Positions 1-9,006 of a stretch of DNA of 64,000 bases are shown piece after piece; positions within the stretch are counted from its first letter, which is position 1, and each line of letters begins with the position of its first letter. This DNA comes from Pseudo-nitzschia pungens (lineage: Eukaryota > Bacillariophyta > Bacillariophyceae > Bacillariales > Bacillariaceae). The DNA lies in NCBI GenBank assembly GCA_037355855.1, contig CM074759.1, forward strand, positions 5,704,001-5,768,000. Reading direction: 5' to 3'. Under the pieces are notes generated by a model. That model was not told where the DNA came from. It did no database searches and was given only the letters and a program-made list of their open reading frames with translations. The position numbers and the translations under genes are program-made.

Positions 1-303
1 AAGGTCCATGCCGGCAAATGCTGGAAACTAACCGGTGGCCCCTCCAAGAAGGGAAAGTTCGACCGGGAGACCATCAACTTGCTCAAGAAGCATTTTGTGG
101 CAAAAGACGGCTCAGCTTCTGAGCAGTACTCCAAACCCCACTGGGGAAGGAACCTATCAAACCACGAGTACTCTTACGTACTGGCCACGGCCCAAGCTGA
201 CCACGAAGTCTCCGATGACGAGATCGATATCTCTGAACGCGAACTCAAAGAGTACAGAAGAAAGTACAGAAAGACCTTCAAAAAGAAAGGTTCCCACAAC
301 TGA
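1..303 (+). CDS. Gag C-terminal fragment (Gypsy-A copy 1)
   Basis: This is the last 100 codons of a capsid/nucleocapsid polyprotein, open from the first base and ending at TGA 301-303. It begins inside the zinc-knuckle-like motif (KVHAGKC) seen whole in the other Gypsy-A copies as C-x2-C-x3-H-x3-C. The tail is rich in Lys, Arg and acidic residues and ends KKGSHN. The next codon after the TGA is the ATG that opens pol, in the same frame with no gap. The Gag role is inferred from the family; the N-terminal capsid part is not in the window. Confidence 0.85.
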   Translation, partial: KVHAGKCWKLTGGPSKKGKFDRETINLLKKHFVAKDGSASEQYSKPHWGRNLSNHEYSYVLATAQADHEVSDDEIDISERELKEYRRKYRKTFKKKGSHN

Positions 304-3300
304 ATGGCTGATACCATCCACACCGGACCCCGCATCGTCAACAGATTTGCGGACGTCTGTGTGGAGGTATTGGACCACAAGGGAAGGGGGAAGATGCTCC
401 GGGGCCTACTAGACTCTGGTTGCTCCAAATCCATTGTACTAAAGCAATTTGTCGACCGAAGTCAACTAACGAACCGAGACCAAAGATCTGTCACCTACAA
501 CACATATGGAGGCAAGTTCCGAACCAAGTCTGCGGCTTCAGTGGGACTAAGGCTGATAGAATTTTCAAACTCTAACACCATCAAATGGACCTTCCAAGTG
601 GATGAATACCATCATCACGAGGAGGTGCCCTATGACATGATTATAGGATCCGACCTAATGACACAACTGGGACTGGATATAAAATACAGCTCCCGCACAA
701 TTGAGTGGCAGGGTGACTCCATCCCCATGAAGGGAATGGGGGAGCTTGCTGACCCGGACAAATGTGAGGCAGTATTCTTTGCCAACACACAAAGTCCAAT
801 CCTCCAACAGGAGGAAGAGAGGCAATCCAAAATCCTGGACGCAGATTACTCCAAGGTGGACATCGACGCTATGGTCGCCGACCTGGAGATCACAGACGAG
901 TCCAAGGAAGCCTTAAAGAAAACACTGAAGAAATTCCCAACACTCTTTGGAGGAGGGTTGGGTCTGCTCAAAAACATAGCACCGGTATCGATCAAACTCC
1001 AACCAGGAGTCAAACCGGTCCGGCAGAGGTACTATTCCGTACCCCATGCCTTTGAACAAGCACTCCGAAAGGAGATCACCAGGCTCTGTGATATTGGAGT
1101 CCTGGAAAAGCTCCCCCATGATGATGACTCACCATGGGCGTCCCCGACCTTCTGTCAACCCAAAAAGACAGGGGACATTCGTGTACTTACCGACTTCCGG
1201 AAGATGAATGCAGCCATTCAACGGAAACCATTCCCCCTACCACGGATAGGGGAAACGATTCAAAGACTACAAAAGTTCAAGTCAGCTACGGCGCTGGACT
1301 TATCCCAAGGATATTATACCATTCCCATTTGCAAGGAGAGCCAAAAGATTTGCTCCACCATCTTGCCATGGGGAAAATATGCCTACAAGAGATTGGCAAT
1401 GGGAATCGCATGCGCTCCCGATATCTTCCAATCAGTCATGATGAACCTACTTGGCGACCTGGACTATGTCCTGGTCTATATTGATGATATCCTGATCATC
1501 CAACGAGAGGGGGAATCTGAACAGGATCACCTCGACAAGATCGACACAGTCCTCCAGAGACTGGATGATGCTGGCTTTTGAGCCAACCTAAGAAAATCCT
1601 TCTTCATGCAAAAAGAAGTGGAATATCTGGGGTTTCTATTAACAACAGAGGGCATTCAGCCCCAGCCAAAGAAGCTGGAGGCGATGAAGCGACTAGAAGC
1701 ACGCAAGAACACCAAGCAACTCAAGATGTTCCTTGGGATGGTGAATCTCTACAGGGATATGTGGAAGCGGCGCTCCCACATCCTAGCCCCCCTGAACAAA
1801 CTAGCAGGGAAAAAGGGAAAAATGAACTGGTACTGGGGCCCAGCAGAGCAGAAAGCTTTCATGGAGGCAAAGAGGATGCTGGCAGACGAAGCCAAGCTTG
1901 CATTCCCAGACTTTACAAAACCATTTCATCTCTACTCAGACGCTAGCGACAGGCAACTGGGAGCAACTGTATGCCAAGATGGCAAACCCCTCGGATTCTA
2001 CACGAGGAAACTGAACTCAGCGCAGCTCAACTACACTGTCGGAGAAAAAGAACTCCTGGGCATAGTAGAAGGCCTAAAGGCATTCGAAGGAATCCTCCGA
2101 GGCCAAGATGTGATTATTCACACGGATCATCTCAACCTACTGTACCAGCAGATGCCCACCCAGAGAATGGTACGGTGGAGACTCCTCATGGAGGAGTTCC
2201 ACCCAGTAGTCAAACACGTTGCTGGCAAAGACAATGATGCAGCAGACGCACTATCACGACTGGACATCACTGATGACCCAGCAGATACGGTGGAATGGTT
2301 ACCACCAAATAAGCCCCTCACCTACGCGGATGAGGAAGAGCACCTCCGGCAACTACTATTCCCACTTGGGGAATCACCGGAAGAATTCCAGGGCAATAGT
2401 GCATTCCCACTTGCTCCGGATATGATCCAGTTCTACCAACAAAAGGACACGGGAATCACGAGTGCTCTGGAAAAAGACAATCGACTGACCACCAAAATGG
2501 TGGAAGGTTACAGTCTAATCCACAAGGAAGGGAAGATTCTGATCCCGGATAAACTCAAAAATAGAGTTATGGAATGGTACCACAGCATGCTGGTCCATCC
2601 CGGAGAAAAGAGAATGGAACAGAGCATCCGCTCAGTATTCACCTGGAAAGGCCTACGGAAAGACGTCCAGGACCTCTGTAAACACTGCCACACGTGTCAG
2701 ATGTTCAAGAAGAGTGGCTGGAAGAAGTACGGCCTACTACCGGAGAAAGCAGTTGAAGTCACCAAATGGCAAAGGGTCAACGTCGACCTCTGGGGACCTG
2801 CAACTGTCCACAACAAAAATGGTAAGGATTACCATATTCATGTTCTCACCATGGTGGACCCAGTGACCGGATGGTTTGAACTGGCTCACCTGAAGGACTC
2901 CCCAAATGCAGCAGAAACTCAACGATTGCTGGACAGTATCTGGCTAGCAAGATATCCGCGCCCAAAGGAAATTGGCTTTGATGGCGGGAGTGAGTTCAAA
3001 GCAGAGTTCCAAGAGCTCTGTGACAACATGGGGATGAAAAGAAAGCCCAGTGGCGCCTGGAACCCACAATCCAACTCAGTGTTGGAAAGAATCCACCAGG
3101 TCCTGAAGGACTGCCTATTGTCCTTTAACCTGGAACAAAGAGACCTCCACGAGAAGGATCCTTTTGAGGAATTCACCACCAAAGCGGCGTATGCTATCAG
3201 AAGTGCCATCCACACAACGCTGGGGTATTCCCCAGCACAGTTGGTGTTCGGAAGGGACATGTTCATGCCTGTGAATTTCCCAGTGGATTGGGAAGCAATC

Positions 3301-3573
3301 CAAGCAAGGAAACAAAAGAGTATCCACAAGAGTAACATCAGGGAGAACCAGAAGAGGATTCCCCATGTCTATAAGGAAGGAGACTATGTCACCCTGGAAA
3401 GGAAGGGCATTATTCCTAAACTATCCTTCCCACGACAAGGACCTTACAAGGTGCTCAAGGCTCATGACAATGGAACTGTAACTATTGAAACTGCTCCCTT
3501 TGTAACCGACCGGGTTAATATTAGGAGAGTCCATCCCTATCATTGCAGGAATAGCACTAAACTGGAGAAGTAA
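304..3573 (+). pseudogene. Pol polyprotein, Gypsy-A copy 1, one in-frame stop
   Basis: The frame encodes an aspartic protease (LLDSGCSKS near residue 37), reverse transcriptase (VYIDDI near residue 394), RNase H (LYSDASD) and an integrase with zinc-binding H/H/C/C and D-D-E residues, then a GPY/F-type C-terminal module (GPYKVL). It is colinear with the intact 1087-aa Pol at 51523-54786. The only break is TGA at 1579-1581, directly after the RT palm, where other copies have an Arg codon (CGC or CGG). The rest, from 1582 to the TAA at 3571-3573, is open in the same frame. A single CGA-to-TGA transition explains the stop. Confidence 0.93.
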
Positions 3574-3601
3574 CTAAATGTAACAGTACCATGGAGGAGT
3601 A

Positions 3602-3795
3602 TGCCGTGCACCAGAATACAGTCACGAGTACACGCGGGACTGGATTAAGGATAAGGATAAAAGAAAACAATCGGCGAGCCGATAGAATCGCCGATTCAGA
3701 GAGCTCTTGGACCTGTAGCAATAGACTAACCACTAGAGCTCACAATTTGCATATCACTACTACTTTCTAATCACTAGTAGACCCGGGGCATGGCA
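3602..3795 (+). repeat. 3' LTR of Gypsy-A copy 1
   Basis: This 194-bp terminal repeat starts TGCCGTGCACC and ends GGGGCATGGCA, matching both LTRs of the complete copy with small differences. It follows a short purine stretch (GGAGGAG, 3593-3599) that is a weak polypurine-tract candidate. Confidence 0.88.
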
Positions 3796-4920
3796 CTTTG
3801 CCTCCACGAAAGCATGTAGCTCTTCTCGTTCCAGCACTGTTGGCTGTCTGTTATCATGTTGGATTCAATATCAACCATGTTGTGTCGATTTGTTGACGTT
3901 GCTTTGGATAGTTCTTTGTACATTGTTTTGGTTGATGGTTCCTGATCGTTCGTCTGTAACAACATGAATGTCGATTATTTTGTTGGTCGCAGTCCTTCTA
4001 TTGATTGTTATCATTTGTTTTTTTGTTTATTTTGTTGTCGCCATAGCCATTGAGCGCTCAAATCTGGTCCGTTGTTTCCATTATTTTGGGCACAGTCTTG
4101 CTTATTTTTGGTCAACCATGGTCCTCTTGGGGTCCTTAGGTCTCGCTGTTGTTGGAGCTGCCCCATTTATGGTGCTAGCTGCCATTGTTCCCGTTCCCCT
4201 GAATGGTAGGATATTGGAATTGTTCTTCAAACAGTATCTTTATGCATAGCTGTCGCTTGGATCGGTCTTGCGTTTTGCTTTCCTTTTTTAAATTATTTTG
4301 TAGTCGAGCATGGTCCTGTTGAGGCCCTTAGGTGTCTCAATTGTTGCCGGTGCCCCATCTTGTGGTGCTAACTGCAACTGTTCTGTCTCCAGCTTTTGTC
4401 GAACAATTGGAGTTATTGTCGCCGTCCCACTGGATTGGTTGTTCTTTTTTGCCGTTGTTCCTGGAACGGTCTTGTGTCGGCGGCCATGGTCCTGTTCAGG
4501 TCCTTAGGTGTCCCTTTTGTTGCTGCTGCTCCATCTAATGGTGCTAGCTGTGACTGGGATTGACGTTGCTCCGTTTTATCCCATGATCGGTCTTCTGTTT
4601 TTGCCGTTGTTCCTAGAACGGTCTTTTTCCAATGTTTTGGTTGTTTTTTGTCGATGACCATGGTCCTGTTGAGGTCCTTAGGTGTCTCTTTTGTTGCTGT
4701 TGCTCCGTCTTACAGCGCTAGCTGCAACTTTGCCGTCGTTCATCAAACAATTGGAGTTATTGTCTGCGATTGTTCGTCTTCGAATCGTATTGTCACCGTC
4801 ACCTTGTGATCGGAGGTAGTTATCGCCATATCATTGTAATCAGTTATTTGGTCAACCATGGTCCTATTGAGGTCCTTAGGTATATCTGTTGTTGGAGCTG
4901 CCCCATCTGATGGTGCTGCT
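3796..4920 (-). repeat. Tandem array of five ~175-198 bp units, reversed Gypsy-A leader
   Basis: A unit beginning CCATGGTCCTGTTGAGG, followed by CCTTAGGTGTC and a run ending near GGTGCTAGCTGC, recurs at about 4116, 4308, 4484, 4658 and 4856. Its reverse complement is found once in the 5' leader of Gypsy-A copies 2 and 3 (about 5290-5345 and 49510-49580). The stretch is therefore the expanded leader of an older minus-strand Gypsy-A. Its continuation, with a sixth unit and the 5' LTR, lies at 31566-32143 beyond the inserted copy 2. Small open frames here (for example 3968-4249) follow the repeat and are not credible genes. Confidence 0.8.
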
Positions 4921-5109
4921 TGCCGTGCACCGGAATACAGTCACGAGTCCGTTCGGGACTGGATTAAGGATAAGGATAAAAAGATCAGCAAGCCGATAGA
5001 ATCGCCGATTCAGAGGCTGCTGGAACTGTAGCAAATAGACTAATCTATAGAGCTCACAATTTGCATATCACTACTACTTTCTAATCACTAGTAGACCCGG
5101 GGTATGGAA
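4921..5109 (+). repeat. 5' LTR of Gypsy-A copy 2
   Basis: This 189-bp LTR starts TGCCGTGCACCGG. It ends GGTATGGAA, where the family consensus ends GGCA, so the terminal CA is mutated. The partner LTR is 29330-29421 plus 31469-31565. Confidence 0.88.
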
Positions 5110-5851
5110 TGATTTTAAAATCAAGCTGAGCGCTGACGACCATGAGCAGAAAGAACGCGATTGACCGGAAAGAGTCGACGAGATCGAAAGACTGCCAAAA
5201 ATGGAGGCGCAGAGAAGCGAATCAGGGAGAAGGATATCCAGTGTCTGCAGCACTAAGGAAGACCGACCCCAGCAACTGTTAGTCCCCATGCAGGGAGCAG
5301 CAGCAACAGAGACACCTAAGGACCTAAACAGGACCATGGTCGACAGCAGGAATAATCGAAAAATACGGAAATATGTGCTGAAAAAGTGACACATAATCCA
5401 GTGATTGGACTAACTGGACCAACACTGAGTGGATGGACAGACCGAAAAAGGGCACGCCAACCAAAACCGAAATATACAGATATCCGGAAAGGTATATAAT
5501 AAATACCCAAACACCACTAATCCCATGGGAAACGGGAAGTGGGACCGGCCCGGTGACTGCTTAACATAGGAGCAACGCCGGAGAACCACAGGAATCGAAT
5601 CCCACGAAATAAAAACAGAAACAACTCCGGGGGACCACAGGATTCCCGGGAGCCAAAGAGAGTAACAACTCCCACCACTGGACAAACCAGGGGGAAAATC
5701 AGTTATAACACGAGTTATCATGAGAATAGTGCCAAAATCCAGCAAAAGAACTGGAGGAGCTGAGCAATCACTTTTGCTCAATTTCAACACAAGCAACAAA
5801 GATAACAGAAATAGTGTAACTAAATTAAATAAAATAACCGATCAACCCACC
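5110..5851 (+). other. Gypsy-A 5' leader with LTR-adjacent palindrome
   Basis: No gene is seen. Immediately after the LTR lies the 14-bp perfect palindrome TGATTTTAAAATCA (5110-5123), in the position of a primer-binding site; it does not look like a tRNA 3' complement. One copy of the ~180-bp unit amplified at 3796-4920 is present in the opposite sense around 5285-5345. The open frame extends upstream of the chosen gag start to 5720, but homology with copy 3 begins at ATG 5852. Confidence 0.65.
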
Positions 5852-7246
5852 ATGGCGTCTAAAGGAACCAAACAGAAACCCTTTACCTTTACACGAGAGG
5901 ACTGGCCGGAGGATACCACTGCTGTAAAGATGAGCATAGATTCAGAAAAGGGGGGAGTGGCCTTCAGTGACTATCTGAAGGTACTCACCGGCACCGAAAG
6001 ACCGGAACTCTTCATCATCTGGAAGAGAGACTTTGACCAGAAAATCGCTGGCAATGAGAAACTCCAAGGAGACCAGAAGCTGGACGTTCTCCAGCAAGTC
6101 CTCTCCCACAAGGCGCTTGCCATTGTCCAGATGACTCTGGGGCGGACCTACTACGCCGAACCGGGCCACAAGGTCCACAGCAACCAACTTATCCAACAAA
6201 AACTCCAAAGGATTGCATTGAGGGAGCCTATCGAGCCCCCCCCTGACAAACCCAAGGAGACGGTGGAGGGCCCCGATGCCCCAACCAATGACGCGACTGC
6301 TACGGCGGCGTCCGAAACGGAAACGGAACCCGTCGCACGCAACGCTCCGGTCCCCAAGAAAAGGGTCGCAACTACCCTGATCCGGTACTACCAAACGCAG
6401 GAGTACCGGAAGGATGTCATTGAGGAATGCATGCACACCCTCAAGCTCGAAATCTTTGGCAATGACATGAATGGCAAACGGTCCTACATTCTCCTCCGGA
6501 GATTCATCCGGAACACCAAAATCGACATGAAACACGGTATTCGCTCTTGGGCGAATCGCATGGCCGAACTACAGAGCTATCTACCAGATTGCCTCTGGGA
6601 AAGCGGCGCCGCAACCGGCGCTGCTCCTTCCAGCTACACGGAGGACGACATGAAGGAAATCCTAGATTCCAACATGACCTCCTCCCAAAGGGACAAACTG
6701 GACCATATCGGATGGGACGTCTATGCCCACTCCTTCAACACCACTATCGACAAGCTCGAGAATCTGGAAATCACCATCCGGAGCGAGGACGAGCTCCGCA
6801 AATGCATCGCCGACCTGGAAAAGCAGACCGGTGGCACCAAGAAGAACCCCAAGGCCGCATCTGGGGGAGGACACGCCAAGTCCCCTGGCAAGAAGAAGCG
6901 CCCTATGGACAACAGCAACAAACAACTATGCAAGACCTGTGGCAAGGTCCACGCCGGCAAGTGCTGGAAACTAACCGGAGGACCCTCCAAGAAGGGGAAA
7001 TTCAACCGGGAAACCATCAACTTGCTCAAGGAGCATTTTGTGGCAAAGGAAGACTCAGACAATGAGCAACATTCCAAACCCCACTGGGGAAGGAATCTAT
7101 GGAACCATGAGTACTCCTATGTGCTGGCCACGGCCCAAGCCGACCACGAAGTCTTCAATGACGAGATCGATATCTCCGAACGAGAACTCAAAGAGTACAG
7201 AAGAAAGTACAGAAAGACCTTTAAGAAGAAAGGATCCCACAACTGA
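5852..7246 (+). CDS. Gag polyprotein, Gypsy-A copy 2
   Basis: The 464-aa Gag is open throughout. The start at 5852 (context CACCATGG) is chosen because it aligns with the start of the 475-aa Gag of copy 3 (MA-KGTK near the N-terminus, then REDWPED). The N-terminal two thirds should be capsid, with a low-complexity Pro/Thr/Ala/Glu insert around residues 125-170. A basic region, GKKKRPMDN, precedes the zinc-knuckle-like CKTCGKVHAGKC near residue 360. TGA at 7244-7246 is followed at once by the in-frame ATG of pol. The predicted role is virus-like particle assembly and RNA binding, from family knowledge. Confidence 0.88.
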   Translation: MASKGTKQKPFTFTREDWPEDTTAVKMSIDSEKGGVAFSDYLKVLTGTERPELFIIWKRDFDQKIAGNEKLQGDQKLDVLQQVLSHKALAIVQMTLGRTYYAEPGHKVHSNQLIQQKLQRIALREPIEPPPDKPKETVEGPDAPTNDATATAASETETEPVARNAPVPKKRVATTLIRYYQTQEYRKDVIEECMHTLKLEIFGNDMNGKRSYILLRRFIRNTKIDMKHGIRSWANRMAELQSYLPDCLWESGAATGAAPSSYTEDDMKEILDSNMTSSQRDKLDHIGWDVYAHSFNTTIDKLENLEITIRSEDELRKCIADLEKQTGGTKKNPKAASGGGHAKSPGKKKRPMDNSNKQLCKTCGKVHAGKCWKLTGGPSKKGKFNRETINLLKEHFVAKEDSDNEQHSKPHWGRNLWNHEYSYVLATAQADHEVFNDEIDISERELKEYRRKYRKTFKKKGSHN

Positions 7247-7841
7247 ATGGCTCCTGATACCATCCACACTGGACCCCGCATAATCAACCGGTTTGCAGAC
7301 GTCTGTGTTGAGGTATTGGACCACAAGGGAAGGGGGAAGATGCTCCGGGGCCTACTAGACTCTGGATGCTCCAAATCCATCATACTAAGGCAATTTGTCG
7401 ACCGAAGTCAACTAACGAACCGAGACCAAAGATCTGTCACCTACAACACGTATGGAGGCAAGTTCCGAACCAAGTCTGCGGCTTCAGTGGGACTAAGGCT
7501 GATAGAATTTTCAAATTCCAAGACCATCAAATGGACCTTCCAAGTGGATGACTACCATCACCATGAGGAGGTGCCCTATGACATGATTATAGGATCCGAC
7601 CTAATGGCACAACTGGGACTGGATATAAAATACAGCTCCCGCACAATTGAGTGGCAGGGCGACTCCATCCCCATGAAGGGAATGGGGGAGCTCTCGAACC
7701 CGGACAAATGTGAGGCAGTATTCTTTGCCAACACACAAAGTCCAATCCTCCAACAAGAGGAAGAAAGGCAATCCAAAATTCTGGACGCCGACTACTCCAA
7801 GGTCGATATAGACGCTATGGTCAACGACCTGGAGATTACGG
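7247..7841 (+). pseudogene. Pol of Gypsy-A copy 2, 5' piece (protease)
   Basis: These 198 codons cover the aspartic protease region (LLDSGCSKS; MIIGSDLM) and the linker to RT. The frame is cut at 7841 by element B; TACGG at 7837-7841 is the left target duplication. The reading frame resumes in phase at 26622. The apparent stop just past 7841 belongs to the inserted LTR. Confidence 0.9.
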
Positions 7842-8140
7842 TGTGACGGGCTAGCGTAGCTAGCAGTCACGATTGAATAATTAACCGAATCCCATATGGG
7901 AATCGAATATTATATATGTATATATCCAATCATGAATACGTTTCGGTTGAGTCCCAGAAGGTGATATATGCCTAATTGTGGGAACCAACAATGAATCAAC
8001 ATTTATGGCAAGAGCATGCCAAAATGTGGCTATGCTCGCGACCTTAATTTTTAGGTTCAACTTGCGTTACAATATTCCATAAAGTATCTAAACATTCACA
8101 ATTTTCATACTACTCCGAAATTCTACTCTAGACCGTAACA
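7842..8140 (+). repeat. 5' LTR of Gypsy-B element B
   Basis: This 299-bp LTR starts TGTGACGGGCTAGCG and ends GACCGTAACA. Near its start it carries the imperfect inverted motif GCTAGCGTAGCTAGC. It is paired with 26318-26616. Confidence 0.92.
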
Positions 8141-8252
8141 CAGTAATTACTGTTTGTGCTTTACAGTAGAAACAGTAGAACTCAGTACTGAATTCAAACC
8201 AAACACCCCTTATCCTCAACAAAAGAGACACCTTGTACCTCCAACAAGCAAC
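8141..8252 (+). other. Gypsy-B leader with palindrome CAGTAATTACTG
   Basis: The 12-bp perfect palindrome CAGTAATTACTG (8141-8152) directly abuts the LTR. The same sequence follows the LTR ends at 38416, 40080 and 58780, and precedes 46237 in the minus copy. It sits where a primer-binding site is expected. Confidence 0.7.
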
Positions 8253-8704
8253 ATGTCCGGCATCTACAGAGACCCCCCTATTACCTACAAGAGCTCGTTC
8301 GATCGGACCAAGCCCAAGCTCTTCACCCTGTACAACGTCGATGAGGATCGAACCGACAGCATGAAAGTCCCCCTGTTTACAGAGACAGGAGGCCTTGAAG
8401 AACTGCTCTTTGTGGAGGAGTCGTTCAGGAACGCTGCCAGCTACCTTCGACTGCCAATTAGCATCTATCTAACCCACTTCGGACGTTGCCTCACCACAGA
8501 CGCCCAGAGCAAGTGGAATGACATGATCAAGGACCCACTGGATCCCGAAGAATTCCAATACTCCCAAGAAGAAATTGGGGGATATGAGCAAGCCTTCATT
8601 GACTTCACGCAGCTCTACTGCAATGCCAAAGATGCAAGGGACATCATGCACACCTACCTCCGAAGCCACGAATGCCGAAAGACGCCATCGGTTACATGCA
8701 AGGA
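8253..8704 (+). pseudogene. Gag of Gypsy-B element B, 5' piece
   Basis: The frame opens at ATG 8253 with a peptide shared by every Gypsy-B Gag here (GIYRDPPITYKSSF). It runs 151 codons until LINE C interrupts it after the 19-bp target duplication at 8686-8704. It resumes at 21790 in the correct phase. The restored length would be about 350 codons, matching the 347-aa Gag at 38545-39588, so the only lesion in this Gag is the LINE. Confidence 0.88.
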
Positions 8705-9006
8705 TAATAATAATAATAATATACGTATTTAAATAACTTTAATCACCAAAGGTGAAACTAAATTACTCAGTCTGTAACCAGACTTTAACGTCGCCTCCAT
8801 CAGAGAGTCAGGACCCCAAGTGGCAGAGCGACAAATTTTCAAACAAACCTTGAACATCAAGCAGGGAAAAAGACAAAACAAGTCCCACAAATTAGGGACT
8901 TGAGAGAAAATGAGATGGGATGATATTGGGATTCAAACCAGTATCAAAAGGGATGGGACAGGATAAGAAGCAGGAACAGAAGACAAAACCAAGGTACAAA
9001 GTGTAA
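8705..9006 (-). other. LINE C 3' UTR and tail with two stem-loops
   Basis: On the coding strand the tail is a short TTA-type microsatellite (8705-8721) preceded by a conserved block. That block contains two hairpins: TCACC-TTT-GGTGA (8743-8755), and a GTCTG/CAGAC stem with a 4-base loop (about 8766-8779). Both occur in all five LINE 3' ends in this window (8743, 29457, 32738, 33510, 59884), which suggests a role in RT recognition of the RNA 3' end. Confidence 0.7.

Larger units (their letters stand above)
1..3795 (+). mobile_element. Gypsy-A copy 1, Ty3/Gypsy LTR retrotransposon, 5' part outside window
   Basis: The piece contains the Gag C-terminus, the whole pol region and a 3' LTR. It aligns throughout with the complete copy at 49153-54996. 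The order protease, RT, RNase H, integrase is that of Ty3/Gypsy. The 5' LTR and most of gag lie left of the window. The element abuts an older reversed Gypsy-A leader at 3796; the next bases, CTTTG, would be its target duplication, which cannot be checked here. Confidence 0.93.

Noticed and set aside
3968..4249. 93-codon hydrophobic ORF as a membrane protein
   Set aside because: It overlaps the reversed Gypsy-A leader repeat, and hydrophobicity follows from the T-rich sequence.
5942..6535. 197-codon minus-strand ORF
   Set aside because: Antisense to the well-supported Gypsy-A Gag.
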